Shown here piece by piece: positions 1-10,862 of a DNA stretch of 64,000 nucleotides (its first letter is position 1; every line of letters starts with the position of its first letter). The notes below the pieces were generated by a model. That model was not told the DNA's origin. It did not search any database and worked only from the letters and a program-made list of their open reading frames with translations. This DNA comes from Cyanobacteria bacterium FACHB-502 (GTDB lineage Bacteria; Cyanobacteriota; Cyanobacteriia; Elainellales; Elainellaceae). Where the stretch lies: the NCBI GenBank assembly GCA_014695325.1, contig JACJNZ010000092.1, positions 124,001 through 188,000 on the forward strand. The letters run 5' to 3'. The position numbers and the translations under genes were made by a program.

Positions 1-418
1 CCCAGATACTCTGACTCGGAAACGATCGACTGCGGAGCTGGACTGCCAGATTTTGCACGGCATCGCCTGCTTTCACCTGGATCGTCAATTGTCCGGGACG
101 ATCGAGCGGCGTGGTTGCCAAGAGTGCCCGGTAGCGGTTATTGCCGATCGCAAAGGTGGGATAAGTTTTTTGCTGAAAAGTGACGGTGGGAACAGTTGCC
201 CCATCGCCCTGCACAACAACGGAAAGGGTATCGCCAAGCTGAGGATTGGTTGGAGTGATCTGCGCCTGGATTGCGTGCGCCGGAGTCGAAAGCCAGAGAA
301 CGATCGCCGCACTGCTCAGCAAAATTCCAAGCTGAAGCCGAAATTTCCACAGAAAACGCCGAACTAAGCCAGCGCGAGAAACAAGGTAGGACATAGGGTG
401 TGAGGAGGGATAGGGCAT
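1..418 (-). CDS. M23-type peptidase, N-terminal part (runs off window)
   Basis: The reading frame is open from an ATG at 418 (a second ATG is at 394) to the window edge, giving 139 residues and no stop. Residues about 29-49 form a hydrophobic export segment ending in a cleavable AHA. The mature part begins with a beta-rich domain (motifs NPQLGDTLSV, YPTFAIGNNRYRALL, TTPLDRPG, FPSQSIW). I know this N-terminal domain from cyanobacterial secreted M23 (LytM-like) murein endopeptidases; the catalytic zinc domain would lie beyond the window. The role would be cutting peptidoglycan cross-links in the periplasm. No clear Shine-Dalgarno sequence decides between the two starts. The family call rests on the N-terminal domain only. 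Confidence 0.7.
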   Translation of the reverse strand, partial: MPYPSSHPMSYLVSRAGLVRRFLWKFRLQLGILLSSAAIVLWLSTPAHAIQAQITPTNPQLGDTLSVVVQGDGATVPTVTFQQKTYPTFAIGNNRYRALLATTPLDRPGQLTIQVKAGDAVQNLAVQLRSRSFPSQSIW

Positions 419-572
419 TTTGGACAGAAGATTAGCATTTTTGCCCCAGAGTTCCAACCAGAATGCAGGTTTTATCACGCAATCCTTGTAAGGGAGATCC
501 CCAGGGCACGGAAAAGTCTGTATGCTTTAGATTAAAAGACTTTAACTTTTTTCTCACTCTGATAAGAAACCT

Positions 573-2954
573 GTGCAAGAAGACTTTCGGCTGATTGTCG
601 ATTTGGTGGTGGTACTTGCGGCTGCGGCAGGCGGGGGGCTGCTGGCGGCATTACTGAGACAGCCCGTGCTGCTTGGGTATTTGCTAGGTGGAGCGATCGT
701 TGGTCCAGCGGGACTCGGCTTGGTGAAAGAACTAATTCAGGTGGAAACCCTGGCACAGTTTGGCGCGGCGTTTCTGCTGTTTGCGCTGGGCGTTGAGTTT
801 TCCTTTGCGGAGCTGAAAAAAGTTCAGGGCATTAGTCTGGGCGGCGGCGGTCTGCAAATTCTCACCACAATCCTAGTGACGACACTGGTGGCGATCGGTG
901 TGGGCTGGGTGGAGTCTCCAACCCAGGGAGTCTTTTTAGGCGCGATTTTGTCGCTGTCTTCGACGGCAGTGGTGCTGAAGTGCCTGATGGAAAAGGGTGA
1001 AACCGAAACCGCTCACGGGCGCGTCATGCTGGGAATTCTGGTCGTGCAGGATCTCGCACTGGGGCTAATGCTGGCGGTGTTGCCCGCGCTTAACCGTCCG
1101 TCTGAGGAAATTGGGCTGGCAGTGGGCATTGCCCTGCTGAAAACGGCTCTGATTGCGGGTGGGGCGATCGTTGCCGGGATCTGGCTGATTCCTCCCCTGC
1201 TGCGCCTTCTGGCAAAAACCGAAAGCCGCGAACTATTTCTGCTGGGGGTAGTTGCCCTCTGTCTCGGCATTGCGCTGATGACTGAGTATCTGGGGCTATC
1301 GATCGAGATGGGAGCGTTCATCGCTGGACTCATGATCTCGGAGGTGGAATACGCCGACCAGACGCTCACCTACGTGGAGCCGATTCGGGATATTTTTGCC
1401 AGTCTGTTTTTTGCGGCGATTGGGATGCTGATCGACCCAGTGTTTATCTGGAACAACCTGGAGCTGATTCTGGGACTGGTGACGATCGTGTTTATTGGCA
1501 AATTCCTGATTGTAACCCCGCTGGTTCGCGCTTTCCGCTATCCGCTAAAAACCTCGCTAATTGTGGGACTGGGGCTATCGCAGATCGGGGAATTTTCCTT
1601 TGTGCTTGCCAGTAAGGGTCAGGTTTTGGGATTAGTTTCTCGCCGTGTCTATTTGCTGATTCTGGGAACGACTGCGGTAACGCTGGTGATTACGCCCTTT
1701 GTGCTGCGCCTGGTGCCTCAGTTGGTCGTTTGGGCAGATGCAGTTCCCTGGTTGAAAGCGTTGCTGGATGGGGGCGAGGAGCCAATGGAGGTGCCTGAGA
1801 ATCTGCCGCGACAGGGGCATCTAGTGATTTGTGGCTATGGTGGTATCGGGCGAAATATTTTGCAGCTTTTGCAAAGCCATGACCAGTCTGTGGTGGTGAT
1901 CGACCAGTCGGAGCAGGTGATTCAGCAGCTTCGGGACGCGGGAATTCCTTATGTTTATGGCAATGCTGCCAGTTTGCATGTGCTGGAGGCTGCCGGAGTC
2001 GAGCAGGCAAAAGGATTGGCGATCGCCCTTCCTGACCCGATGAGCATTCGCCTCACGATTAAGCGTGCCTTGGAACTCGCGCCGGATCTGGATATCGTTG
2101 TGCGAGCAAACCAGGATAAGGATATTGAACTGCTGTATCAGCTTGGCGCAAAAGAAGTGGTGCAGCCAGAATTTGAAGCAAGCCTGGAGCTATCCAGCCA
2201 TCTTCTGACTGGGCTGGGCATCCCCCTGCCGATTATTCAGCGCGAGGCACAGCAAATTCGCAGCTCCCACTATCTCGATCTGCGATCGGAGCGATCGCCC
2301 CGTCAAGTGTCGCATGATTTGGAAGTGGCAGCCAGAGATATGAACAGCAAGTGGGTCAGTCTACCTGCCGGGTCACCCTTAGCCGGAATGACGCTGGAAG
2401 AAACCAATTTGCGCCGCCTTACAGGAGTCAGTCTGATGGCAATTCGTCGCGCCCACGGCGAAGAAATTGACTATCCAGAACCCAAAACTATTATCGAAGA
2501 AGGCGATCGGCTTTTGATAGTCGGCGAACCAAGTGAGCTGGTAGCACTGACTGAATTGGCACGAGGCGAGGCAGCAATTCCGACCGAGAATGCGTCCTGT
2601 CAGTGGCTGCTGGTTCCTGAAGACAGCCCGGTGGTTGGCAAAACGCTGGCAGATCTGCATATCCGCAGACAGTTTGGCATTCTAGTGCAGGCAATCCGGC
2701 GCGAAGGTAAGTTCATCAGCTTTCCCCACGGCGAGAGCGACCTGCAAATTGGCGATCGGCTTCTCCTATGTGGTAAGTTTCATGCTCTGGCTGAAGCGAG
2801 TCGGTGGATTGCTCCCAGCCGCTCTGAAGCCTCGGTGCTGCCAATCTCGGCTGCGTCGCAGTTCTCCGACGGGACAATCGCCAATACACCTGTGGCAGAA
2901 CTGCTATCGATCGATGTACCCCTAACAGAAGAAGAGTCTAAGCTCTCGGCCTAA
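573..2954 (+). CDS. CPA2-family monovalent cation:proton antiporter with RCK domains
   Basis: A 793-residue membrane protein starting at a GTG. Residues 1-380 hold about 12 membrane segments of the Na+/H+ exchanger (KefB/CPA2) fold. Residues about 416-535 are a TrkA-N/RCK nucleotide-binding domain (HLVICGYGGIGRNIL, a GxGxxG Rossmann loop). Two TrkA-C domains follow at about 594-662 and 675-750. The expected role is K+ or Na+ exchange for H+ across the plasma membrane, gated by nucleotide or ligand binding to the cytoplasmic RCK part. Two TrkA-C copies are typical of the cyanobacterial members. The ion preference cannot be read from sequence. It stands alone, convergent with the hfq gene downstream. 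Confidence 0.9.
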   Translation: MQEDFRLIVDLVVVLAAAAGGGLLAALLRQPVLLGYLLGGAIVGPAGLGLVKELIQVETLAQFGAAFLLFALGVEFSFAELKKVQGISLGGGGLQILTTILVTTLVAIGVGWVESPTQGVFLGAILSLSSTAVVLKCLMEKGETETAHGRVMLGILVVQDLALGLMLAVLPALNRPSEEIGLAVGIALLKTALIAGGAIVAGIWLIPPLLRLLAKTESRELFLLGVVALCLGIALMTEYLGLSIEMGAFIAGLMISEVEYADQTLTYVEPIRDIFASLFFAAIGMLIDPVFIWNNLELILGLVTIVFIGKFLIVTPLVRAFRYPLKTSLIVGLGLSQIGEFSFVLASKGQVLGLVSRRVYLLILGTTAVTLVITPFVLRLVPQLVVWADAVPWLKALLDGGEEPMEVPENLPRQGHLVICGYGGIGRNILQLLQSHDQSVVVIDQSEQVIQQLRDAGIPYVYGNAASLHVLEAAGVEQAKGLAIALPDPMSIRLTIKRALELAPDLDIVVRANQDKDIELLYQLGAKEVVQPEFEASLELSSHLLTGLGIPLPIIQREAQQIRSSHYLDLRSERSPRQVSHDLEVAARDMNSKWVSLPAGSPLAGMTLEETNLRRLTGVSLMAIRRAHGEEIDYPEPKTIIEEGDRLLIVGEPSELVALTELARGEAAIPTENASCQWLLVPEDSPVVGKTLADLHIRRQFGILVQAIRREGKFISFPHGESDLQIGDRLLLCGKFHALAEASRWIAPSRSEASVLPISAASQFSDGTIANTPVAELLSIDVPLTEEESKLSA

Positions 2955-2987
2955 GGGAGACAAAGCCTGTGTCGATTATGGATAACT

Positions 2988-3203
2988 CTACGCTTTCGGC
3001 TTCAGGTAAACGATCGCCTGCTTCCAGATAATAGTTGGCTGATCGTAGTGGTCTACCAGACAAATGCAGTCGGTATCCTGCCAGCGAATCTTGCCCACAA
3101 GCAGATCTTTGGTGCTGATCATAATTTCGACTTCGCTCGTTTCGCGGATCAGGCTTTGAATCTGGCGGACACTTGGTAATCCAGTAGGCAGGTCGGTAGT
3201 CAT
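2988..3203 (-). CDS. hfq: Hfq, cyanobacterial type
   Basis: A 71-residue protein. GLPSVRQIQSLI followed by a short linker and GKIRWQDTDCICLVD matches the diverged Sm-fold Hfq of cyanobacteria (the Sm1 part, then a shortened Sm2 part ending IVYLKPKA). In proteobacteria Hfq pairs small RNAs with mRNAs. The cyanobacterial form lacks the usual RNA-binding residues; in Synechocystis it binds the pilus motor PilB and is needed for motility (family knowledge). It is divergent from dapF with a 215-bp gap, an arrangement I recall from other cyanobacteria and one that supports the call. Confidence 0.88.
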   Translation of the reverse strand: MTTDLPTGLPSVRQIQSLIRETSEVEIMISTKDLLVGKIRWQDTDCICLVDHYDQPTIIWKQAIVYLKPKA

Positions 3204-3418
3204 AAAAAAGTGGGGCTAATACGATCGATGATGTGTTTATTCTAAGTTTCCCGTTTTATAAAACCCAGATTCACCGCAAAAATACAAATTTTCGTTACCG
3301 TCTTTCCCTTCTCTTGGTCTGAATTGGGTCAGAATCCTGTTTGTGCAACAATAACTTTTGATCCTGATTACTCGACAGGAGACGCATCACCTCCTGCAAT
3401 TTCTAACCGGAGTCGCCC

Positions 3419-4273
3419 ATGACCTCTCAGTTTGCGAAATATCACGGCTTAGGCAATGACTTTATTTTGGTGGACAATCGCCACCAGAGCGAACCCTGCA
3501 TTACGCCAGAGCAGGCGGTGAAGTGGTGCGATCGGCACTTTGGAATTGGTGCAGACGGCGTAATTTTTGCGCTACCCGGACAGGGCGACACTGATTACAC
3601 CATGCGAATTTTTAACTCAGACGGCTCTGAGCCTGAGATGTGCGGCAACGGGATTCGCTGTTTGGCTCGTTTCATTGCCGATCTGGAAGGACGCTCCGCG
3701 ACGGATACAATCGCCTATCAGATTCATACCCTCGCAGGCGTGATCATCCCTAAACTGGAAGCCGATGGACGGGTGACGGTGGACATGGGGCTACCACGCT
3801 TGCTGGCAAAGGAAATTCCTACAACGCTAGCGGAAGCAGAAGAAAAGGTGATTAGTCGATCGCTTGAAGTGGCAGGGCAAACCTGGGAAGTCACCTGTGT
3901 CAGCATGGGCAATCCTCACTGCATCACCTTTGTTGACGATGTGGCCGCAGTTCCTCTAGCGGTGATCGGGCCTCAGTTTGAGCATCATTCGGTATTCCCT
4001 CAACGCACCAATACCGAGTTTATTGAATTCGTGAAGTCTGACTATCTAAAAATGCGCGTCTGGGAGCGAGGAGCTGGGATCACACTGGCTTGTGGAACTG
4101 GAGCCTGTGCGTCGCTGGTGGCAGGCGTGCTGACTGAACGATGCGATCGCCGCGCAACGGTGGAACTGCCGGGTGGCTGTTTAGAAATTGAATGGTCTGC
4201 GGCAGACGATCGGCTATATATGACTGGACCCGCAGAATTAGTGTTTACAGGGGAAATGGGCTATCCCAGTTAA
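3419..4273 (+). CDS. dapF: Diaminopimelate epimerase
   Basis: 284 residues, the usual family length. It converts LL- to meso-diaminopimelate, the last step before lysine and the source of the peptidoglycan cross-linking residue; it is cytosolic and needs no cofactor. The two catalytic cysteines are visible: Cys75 in EMCGNGIRC and Cys225 in [11 protein letters not shown]-terminal [15 protein letters not shown] is also diagnostic. The ATG at 3419 is preceded by a weak purine-rich stretch (accggag). It is transcribed away from hfq and convergent with gap. Confidence 0.96.
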   Translation: MTSQFAKYHGLGNDFILVDNRHQSEPCITPEQAVKWCDRHFGIGADGVIFALPGQGDTDYTMRIFNSDGSEPEMCGNGIRCLARFIADLEGRSATDTIAYQIHTLAGVIIPKLEADGRVTVDMGLPRLLAKEIPTTLAEAEEKVISRSLEVAGQTWEVTCVSMGNPHCITFVDDVAAVPLAVIGPQFEHHSVFPQRTNTEFIEFVKSDYLKMRVWERGAGITLACGTGACASLVAGVLTERCDRRATVELPGGCLEIEWSAADDRLYMTGPAELVFTGEMGYPS

Positions 4274-4342
4274 ATTGCATTAAATTGCGACCTGACGCGG
4301 TGTAAGCTCGCTCAGCATAGCGATCCCCCTAGAGAAGTGATG

Positions 4343-4379
4343 AAAAAAGGCGATCGTCCCACAAGTAGCGATCGCCTTC
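4343..4379 (-). terminator. Intrinsic terminator of gap
   Basis: A perfect 10-bp stem (4347-4356 with 4369-4378) with a 12-base loop. On the minus strand it is followed directly by six T residues (complement of 4343-4348). It lies 77 bp beyond the gap stop. Each arm contains a CGATCG site. On the plus strand there is no T-run, so it serves gap rather than dapF, though the stem could slow both. Confidence 0.7.
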
Positions 4380-4455
4380 TGCATAGAAATTAGATTTTTC
4401 CTGCGTTCTAGCCTGGCTCTGCAATACGACAACGGCTAACGCGAGCTAAGTAAGC

Positions 4456-5481
<1,026 letters not shown>

Positions 5482-5734
5482 TCAATCTCCTTGTAACTAA
5501 GTTCTTCTCGTTAAGTTCACAGTCAAGCTTTTGATCAGGCTTACAGTCTCAAAGCTTTGAGTCAATCGATACTGATTTAGTTTTTGCAGCGACGATCGTT
5601 CTTTTCTCAAGCCTTCTTTTCTTATGTAAGATTGCCAGCAGTCTAACATCTGCTGATTTATAGACATCTGGCTCTCTTAATTTCCTTTAGATTTTCAGGC
5701 GATCGATTAATACTCTGGAGGAATTTGCATTCGA

Positions 5735-7207
5735 TCAGGTCTGCACTCGACACTGTTCCCGCTCCCGGAGTCTGCGCTGAAGGGAGGGCGATCGACCTAA
5801 GATTGCGGTGCTGTAAAGGCGATCGAACTCGCGCTGAAAGTGGGCTGCGACGGTAGGATTGTCAATGACCAACAGCGTTTCGTCGTTTGTGGCGTTTGCG
5901 GCTTCACTCCAGTTTTGCGATCCCGTAATGATCCAGCGGCGATCGATAATGCCGACTTTGTGGTGCAAGATATCGCCGCGTGTCAGAGCTGGAATGCCGA
6001 CGGTATTGATCCCCGGCTTCCAAGGGCGATTTCCGACTTCGGTACGGCAGTTTTTGTCCGGTAGCGAAACGCCCATCAAGTCTAGTCCCTCGCTGTATTC
6101 CCGAAAAGCAAACTGGGGATCGATCAGAGCGCGAATTTGGACTCCCCGCTGACGATCGGCTTCCAGAATATTGCTCAGTTGCTGATCTGAGAACACAAAC
6201 AGAGCTAGGTCAACGGCTTGAGTCGCTTGGCTGAGGGCACGACCGATCAGCCCATTCCCGCTCTGTTGCCAGGGTTGACGAGTCGAAGTGGGCGAAAACT
6301 GCACGGTGATTGAGGAATTGGGAGCAAGGGAAATAGTTTGCGGCGGACGGTAGAGCTTTTTTAAGCCAAACTTGCGACTGGTGGGGGTGCCGTTTCCCCA
6401 CATCTGGTTAAATTCCTGGGTGAAGAGTTGAGCGACTCTGCCGCTCTGGATTTTGAGTAGATGGTTTGCGTTGCCTAAACTTTCTGGCGTGAGGAAATCC
6501 CCGTGAGCCTCGCTCCATGACCAGTTCACTGATCCCGTCAGCACCATTTGCCCGTCGATCACCAGGAACTTGTGGTGCATCAAGCCACTGCCGCGCGAAC
6601 CGTCTTGCATGTCATCAATCAGGGGAATTTTGGCGGTTTCGAGCATCCCGATCGCATCGCGCTGCGCCAGTTCTTCAGGGGCAAGCTGACCGTCTCGATT
6701 CAGATCGACTAACTGCACAAACTCCTGATATTTCTTCTGGGCGCGATCGTCTAACCGAGAAACCTGCTGGGGTGTAAGTTTGCTCAGGGATTGGCGATAT
6801 TCATGTTCCACAATCACCCGTACTGGAACGCCTGCCTGCTGCCGCGCAATTAAGGCCTGAGCAATTTTCGGCAGATTAAACTCTTGCACTGCCAGATCTA
6901 CAGAGACTTGAGCTGAATCGATCGCCTCCACAATCACCTGTTCGAGGTCATCGCCCAATCGCTGCTGCTGTCGATAAGGTTCTGTGTAAAACGAGGATTG
7001 TGACTGATTGAAATACACCTGAATAATCGGATCTTGCGGCAGGGGCGGCAAAGGGGGACGAAAGGCAGCGACCGGACGACGGGCAGAGACGAGCCACACG
7101 AGCAGTAGCCCCAACCCAAACAAAACCAACCCGCGAAACCAGAGCGAATTCAGCAGACGTGAAGGAGGAGGTGAAGGAAGAGGCACGATGCAGACCCGAC
7201 AAAACAT
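5735..7207 (-). CDS. Membrane-anchored phospholipase D-like protein with embedded EF-hand
   Basis: 490 residues. A single membrane segment at about 24-42 anchors it, with the rest outside the plasma membrane. Two HKD motifs of the PLD superfamily are intact: HHKFLVID near residue 210 followed by TGSVNWSWS, and HHKVGIID near 412 followed by TGSQNWSEAAN. Both halves are needed for one active site. Between the start of the first half and its HKD, residues about 165-177 read DLNRDGQLAPEE, a canonical EF-hand loop, suggesting calcium control. Substrate is unknown: phospholipid, cardiolipin or nucleic acid are all possible in this family. The start could be later, at the GTG eight codons in. Confidence 0.82.
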   Translation of the reverse strand: MFCRVCIVPLPSPPPSRLLNSLWFRGLVLFGLGLLLVWLVSARRPVAAFRPPLPPLPQDPIIQVYFNQSQSSFYTEPYRQQQRLGDDLEQVIVEAIDSAQVSVDLAVQEFNLPKIAQALIARQQAGVPVRVIVEHEYRQSLSKLTPQQVSRLDDRAQKKYQEFVQLVDLNRDGQLAPEELAQRDAIGMLETAKIPLIDDMQDGSRGSGLMHHKFLVIDGQMVLTGSVNWSWSEAHGDFLTPESLGNANHLLKIQSGRVAQLFTQEFNQMWGNGTPTSRKFGLKKLYRPPQTISLAPNSSITVQFSPTSTRQPWQQSGNGLIGRALSQATQAVDLALFVFSDQQLSNILEADRQRGVQIRALIDPQFAFREYSEGLDLMGVSLPDKNCRTEVGNRPWKPGINTVGIPALTRGDILHHKVGIIDRRWIITGSQNWSEAANATNDETLLVIDNPTVAAHFQREFDRLYSTAILGRSPSLQRRLREREQCRVQT

Positions 7208-7631
7208 CCTGCTTAGTCATGCCCGATCGCCCAACTGAACTAACACGCGATCGAATTTATACACCCATTCATCCAGTTTCATCCAGTGACGATCGCCTCG
7301 TGCGTCAGAACACCAAGAAACAGGGTGTGGAAACGATGCCCTTGCTCTGATGCCTTCGGTCAAATTGTATAGATTACTATTCTGCTTTTCTCTGTCCTCA
7401 TCCAGATGTTTATACTTAGATCCCTGATGGTATAAAAATTAGAAGGCTCAGTAGTATTGCGGAATGCTTAGCTTAACTTCATTTTTCTTCTTTCCGAAAA
7501 GATGAACTGTAGCTCAAGTCGAATAAACAGAGTTGCTATACTAGGTAGAATCTCTTAAACCAGTTCTTAACCTTTTTGTTATCGGGCATCTGCTCCCTCG
7601 ATCGCCGCTCTAATTTTTCCCGGAGTGACCC
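7208..7631. other. Intergenic stretch, no gene seen
   Basis: About 420 bp between the divergent PLD gene and the 141-residue gene. It is AT-rich from about 7360 on. It must hold promoters for both neighbours, but I see no convincing -35/-10 pair, hairpin or repeat. Confidence 0.5.
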
Positions 7632-8057
7632 ATGCTCAATTCCTCACTCTATCAAGGCTCACCGGGTGGGCTTTCAACGCCAAAGCGAATCGGCAGCTAT
7701 CTGACCGAAGCAGGGCTATTGACGGCTGACCAGATTCAGGTCATTTTGAATGACCAGCGGGCAACTGGAATGCGGTTTGGTGATATTGCTGTTGCCAGAG
7801 GCTGGCTCAAAGAACAAACGATCGAATGGATCATGGCAAAGGTGATCGAGCCTGAGCGTAAAGCAATCCAGACTGTGCTTTCTCAAAAGGCAAAACAACA
7901 AGCAAAACAACAGTCTTCCAGAGCCACTGCTCAACCGCCAAAGCCCTCTGAAACCACGGCGAATGGAGCAAGGCCCTTTGTGCGTCGGGATGCACCGATC
8001 GCCAAACCCCTGCCGCCTATAAATTCCTCGGATAGTGAAGTGAACTGGGTTGGTTAA
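7632..8057 (+). CDS. Small protein with GspE/MshE N-terminal-like domain
   Basis: 141 residues. Residues about 20-70 (IGSYLTEAGLLTADQIQVIL, then FGDIAVARGWLKEQTI) follow the pattern of the MshEN/T2SSE N-terminal helical domain that precedes type II secretion and type IV pilus ATPases. Here there is no ATPase part. The C-terminal half is low-complexity, rich in Q, A, P and K. In its family this domain can bind cyclic di-GMP or a platform protein. A regulatory or adaptor role for pili is possible but is only inference. Start ATG at 7632 with a weak GGAGTGAC upstream. Confidence 0.65.
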   Translation: MLNSSLYQGSPGGLSTPKRIGSYLTEAGLLTADQIQVILNDQRATGMRFGDIAVARGWLKEQTIEWIMAKVIEPERKAIQTVLSQKAKQQAKQQSSRATAQPPKPSETTANGARPFVRRDAPIAKPLPPINSSDSEVNWVG

Positions 8058-8102
8058 AACGCGATAGGTTAAAACGTGATAGTGGCGTAGGCAAAAAGAA
8101 CA

Positions 8103-9101
8103 TCAAGGCGCAAATAGCCAGAGCCAGAGCGGTAAAACAAGCAGTAGCGCGATCGATCCCAGTGCCAGCGTAGTTACAGTAAAACTGCGATCGAGGTCAT
8201 AAGCCTCAGCAATAAATAGCGTTGCAAACGCAGGCGGCATTGCCATTTGCAGCACGATCGTTAACTGTGGCAGTTCAGACAAGCCCAAGTGCGACAGTTC
8301 TAGCCCTAGCACCAGCGGTACGATCAGCATCTTAATCATCAGGCTGACGATCGCAGGCTGAATTTTTTGCCACGAAGCCAATTGACTTAACCGCATTCCC
8401 AGCAGCAGCAGTGAGAGAGCGATCGTGCCCCAGGCGAATCCTTTCAGTCCCAGTTCGACTGATTGAGGCAGTGCAAGCGAGCGACCTGCTAAGCCAATCC
8501 AAAAGCTCCAGAGTGCCGGATTGTTAATCAAAGCTTGCCCGATCTGTTTCCAGCGAGTCTGGTTTGGCTGCTGCGCTCGATCGCTAAAGTAGGCTGCCAG
8601 CAAAACGCCCAGCCCGTACGCGCCCAGGGTACTGCCCAGCGTGTCATAGAAAACCGCCCAGCCAAAATATTTCTGTCCCACTAGCGTCAGCGAAATCGGA
8701 TAGCCTAAATATCCTGTGTTGCCCAGCATTGCTGCCAGCAAAAAGCTGCCCTGCGTCGATCGCTGCTGCAACTGATCTGAAATCAAATATTTTGTCCAGG
8801 GATGCGATCGCTGGTGTTGAATCCTCTGTGACAGGTAGTTTTGTGCTTTAATCCAGCCCCATGCCAGCAGCACAGCAGACAGCATTGCTCCCCAGGCGGC
8901 AATCGGAGCCAGCCACACCGAAGCCGATAGATTTGCCTGCCGCAAAAATGCAAAAATCCCGATCGGGATACCCACCCAAAACAGAAACTTGCCCATCAGA
9001 GCAGGAATGCGCGGGGGCAGCACCCGTCCTAGAAATAAGCCAAAGCCGACCCAGCCAACCAGGGGTAGATAGAGTCCGAGCAGGCGCATCATTTGGTTCA
9101 T
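8103..9101 (-). CDS. AEC-family (auxin efflux carrier-like) transporter
   Basis: 332 residues, almost entirely hydrophobic, about 10 membrane helices in two inverted halves. LLAAMLGNTGYLGYPISL near the middle is the AEC signature: a conserved NxGxxGxP region before the second half. The family exports small organic acids or amino-acid-like compounds across the plasma membrane. The substrate cannot be read. It is convergent with the small gene before it (45-bp gap) and divergent from the M15 peptidase. Confidence 0.85.
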   Translation of the reverse strand: MNQMMRLLGLYLPLVGWVGFGLFLGRVLPPRIPALMGKFLFWVGIPIGIFAFLRQANLSASVWLAPIAAWGAMLSAVLLAWGWIKAQNYLSQRIQHQRSHPWTKYLISDQLQQRSTQGSFLLAAMLGNTGYLGYPISLTLVGQKYFGWAVFYDTLGSTLGAYGLGVLLAAYFSDRAQQPNQTRWKQIGQALINNPALWSFWIGLAGRSLALPQSVELGLKGFAWGTIALSLLLLGMRLSQLASWQKIQPAIVSLMIKMLIVPLVLGLELSHLGLSELPQLTIVLQMAMPPAFATLFIAEAYDLDRSFTVTTLALGSIALLLVLPLWLWLFAP

Positions 9102-9217
9102 GAAGTGATCCTAAGAACTTGCGGCTCGTTTGCATTCCTCCATTACGGTAAAGTGGTACGAAAACTAGCTCGGTTTAGAATAAGCAGGATTGCCACCAGA
9201 TATAGGAGGAATGGCCT

Positions 9218-10039
9218 GTGAATAATGCAGGATTACCCCCAGGAATACCGCAAGAATCGGCTGAAATTCCCGATTATGCTGATCTGCCGCACTCAGATAT
9301 TCCTGAGGCAGTGCGGGAAATGCCGCTCGTAGAAACTTCCTCCTCTCATAAACAAACAAAAGTTCTGTGGGGATTAGGCTCAGGCTTGATTGCCCTGCTG
9401 CTGCTTGGGCTGTGGCTCATGCCACGTCTGCTGCGAGCGGCTTCTGCCCCGATCGAACCTCTCGCAAACATCACTCCGCAGATTATGGGACAGGCGATCG
9501 TCCTACTCAACGGACAGGCTGCCCCTTTACTGAATCATCTGCCCTATGCAGAGGCACCCCGTGCTGACCTGAAGCCCGTTTCATCCGATGGACAGGTCTT
9601 ACTTCGGCGCTCGGCGGCAGCTAAATTCAAGGAAATGGCGGCAGCGGCAAAAGCAAACGGAGTCATCCTGGCTCCCCTTTCCGGGTTTCGATCGATCGCA
9701 GAGCAAGATCACGTCTTTTTTGATACGAAAGCACAGCGCGGTGAAGATCCCGAAAAACGGGCAGCCGTCAGTGCCCCTCCTGGATACAGCGAACACCACA
9801 CCGGCTATGCGATCGACATCGGCGACGGTAAGCGACCTGCCTCTGACCTGCAAACAAGCTTTGAGACCACGGCTGCCTATCGCTGGCTCCAGCAGAATGC
9901 CGCCTTCTATAGCTTTGAGCTGTCCTTTCCTAAAAACAACTCGATGGGCGTGAGCTACGAACCCTGGCACTGGCGATTTGTAGGCGATCGAAACAGCCTG
10001 GAAACCTTTTACCGCGCAAGAGAAACCCCCCGACCTTAA
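9218..10039 (+). CDS. M15-family D-alanyl-D-alanine carboxypeptidase (VanY-like)
   Basis: 273 residues from a GTG preceded by ataggagg, a good ribosome site. One membrane segment at about 49-70 anchors it facing the periplasm. Zinc-ligand motifs of the VanY/M15B family are present: SEHHTGYAIDIGD (His and Asp) and EPWHWRFVGD (second His). SGFRSIAEQDHVF is the usual substrate-binding strand. It would trim the terminal D-Ala from peptidoglycan stem peptides. It is the first of two plus-strand genes, 121 bp ahead of the next. Confidence 0.88.
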   Translation: MNNAGLPPGIPQESAEIPDYADLPHSDIPEAVREMPLVETSSSHKQTKVLWGLGSGLIALLLLGLWLMPRLLRAASAPIEPLANITPQIMGQAIVLLNGQAAPLLNHLPYAEAPRADLKPVSSDGQVLLRRSAAAKFKEMAAAAKANGVILAPLSGFRSIAEQDHVFFDTKAQRGEDPEKRAAVSAPPGYSEHHTGYAIDIGDGKRPASDLQTSFETTAAYRWLQQNAAFYSFELSFPKNNSMGVSYEPWHWRFVGDRNSLETFYRARETPRP

Positions 10040-10160
10040 CTCCCCCTTACCCCTCATCTTTCCGCTCCCTCACCTCCCCACTCTCCCACCAATTCCTCTA
10101 CTTCCTCTACAGTAAGAAAAGCAGACCCCAAGAAAAGCAGACCACCCCACCAAAACCCCA

Positions 10161-10862
10161 ATGAGCCAGACTACGCTAAACCTGATTGCGATCACGATCT
10201 TTTCCCTGGTGATGGCGAGTCTGCTGGGTCCATTGCTGCATTTGTCTCCGGTTGTTCCGGCAGTCGCGGCATTTAGTCTGCTCAGCATTGCCACGCTCGA
10301 TGCGTTCTCGCTTCAGGGCAGATTAGGAACACTGGTCGTAGACACGATCGCCCAATTTTCCGAGGAACACCGATCGCGGATTGTGCGCCATGAGGCAGGA
10401 CATTTTTTGGCGGCGCATTTGTTAGAAATTCCGGTGACGGGCTACACGCTCAATGCTTGGGAAGCTTTACGGCAAGGGCAAGCCGGGCAGGGCGGAGTCA
10501 GTTTTGGTGCAGCAGAACTGGAAGCACAAATTACGACTGGGAAGCTTTCGACTCAGCTTATCGACCGCTACTGCACAGTTTGGATGTCGGGCATCGCAGC
10601 GGAACAAATCGAATACGGTAATGCTGAGGGTGGCACAGACGATCGCCAGAAAATTCGACTGCTGTGGATGCAACTTCAGCGATCGATGGGGGAAGCCGAT
10701 CTCAAACAGCGATGGGCACTGCTTCAGGCAAAAACACTGCTGCAAGACCAGACGGTTGCCTATAAGGCTCTAGTGACGGCAATGGAACAGCGTCAGCCTG
10801 TGGAAGTTTGCCAGCAGGCGATCGAAGTGTCGCTGAAGTCAGCAGAGTTGCCAGGGCGATAA
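10161..10862 (+). CDS. FtsH-like zinc protease domain without AAA module
   Basis: 233 residues. Two membrane segments at about 5-50, then a peptidase M41-like domain with HEAGH at about 77-81, the zinc-binding helix of FtsH. GGTDDRQK further on could supply the third ligand (Asp), as the equivalent region does in FtsH. There is no ATPase domain, so it cannot unfold substrates itself. Such stand-alone HEAGH proteins occur in cyanobacteria and chloroplasts, annotated as ATP-dependent Zn proteases but of unknown role. Active-site residues look intact, so proteolysis at the membrane is plausible. Confidence 0.75.
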   Translation: MSQTTLNLIAITIFSLVMASLLGPLLHLSPVVPAVAAFSLLSIATLDAFSLQGRLGTLVVDTIAQFSEEHRSRIVRHEAGHFLAAHLLEIPVTGYTLNAWEALRQGQAGQGGVSFGAAELEAQITTGKLSTQLIDRYCTVWMSGIAAEQIEYGNAEGGTDDRQKIRLLWMQLQRSMGEADLKQRWALLQAKTLLQDQTVAYKALVTAMEQRQPVEVCQQAIEVSLKSAELPGR

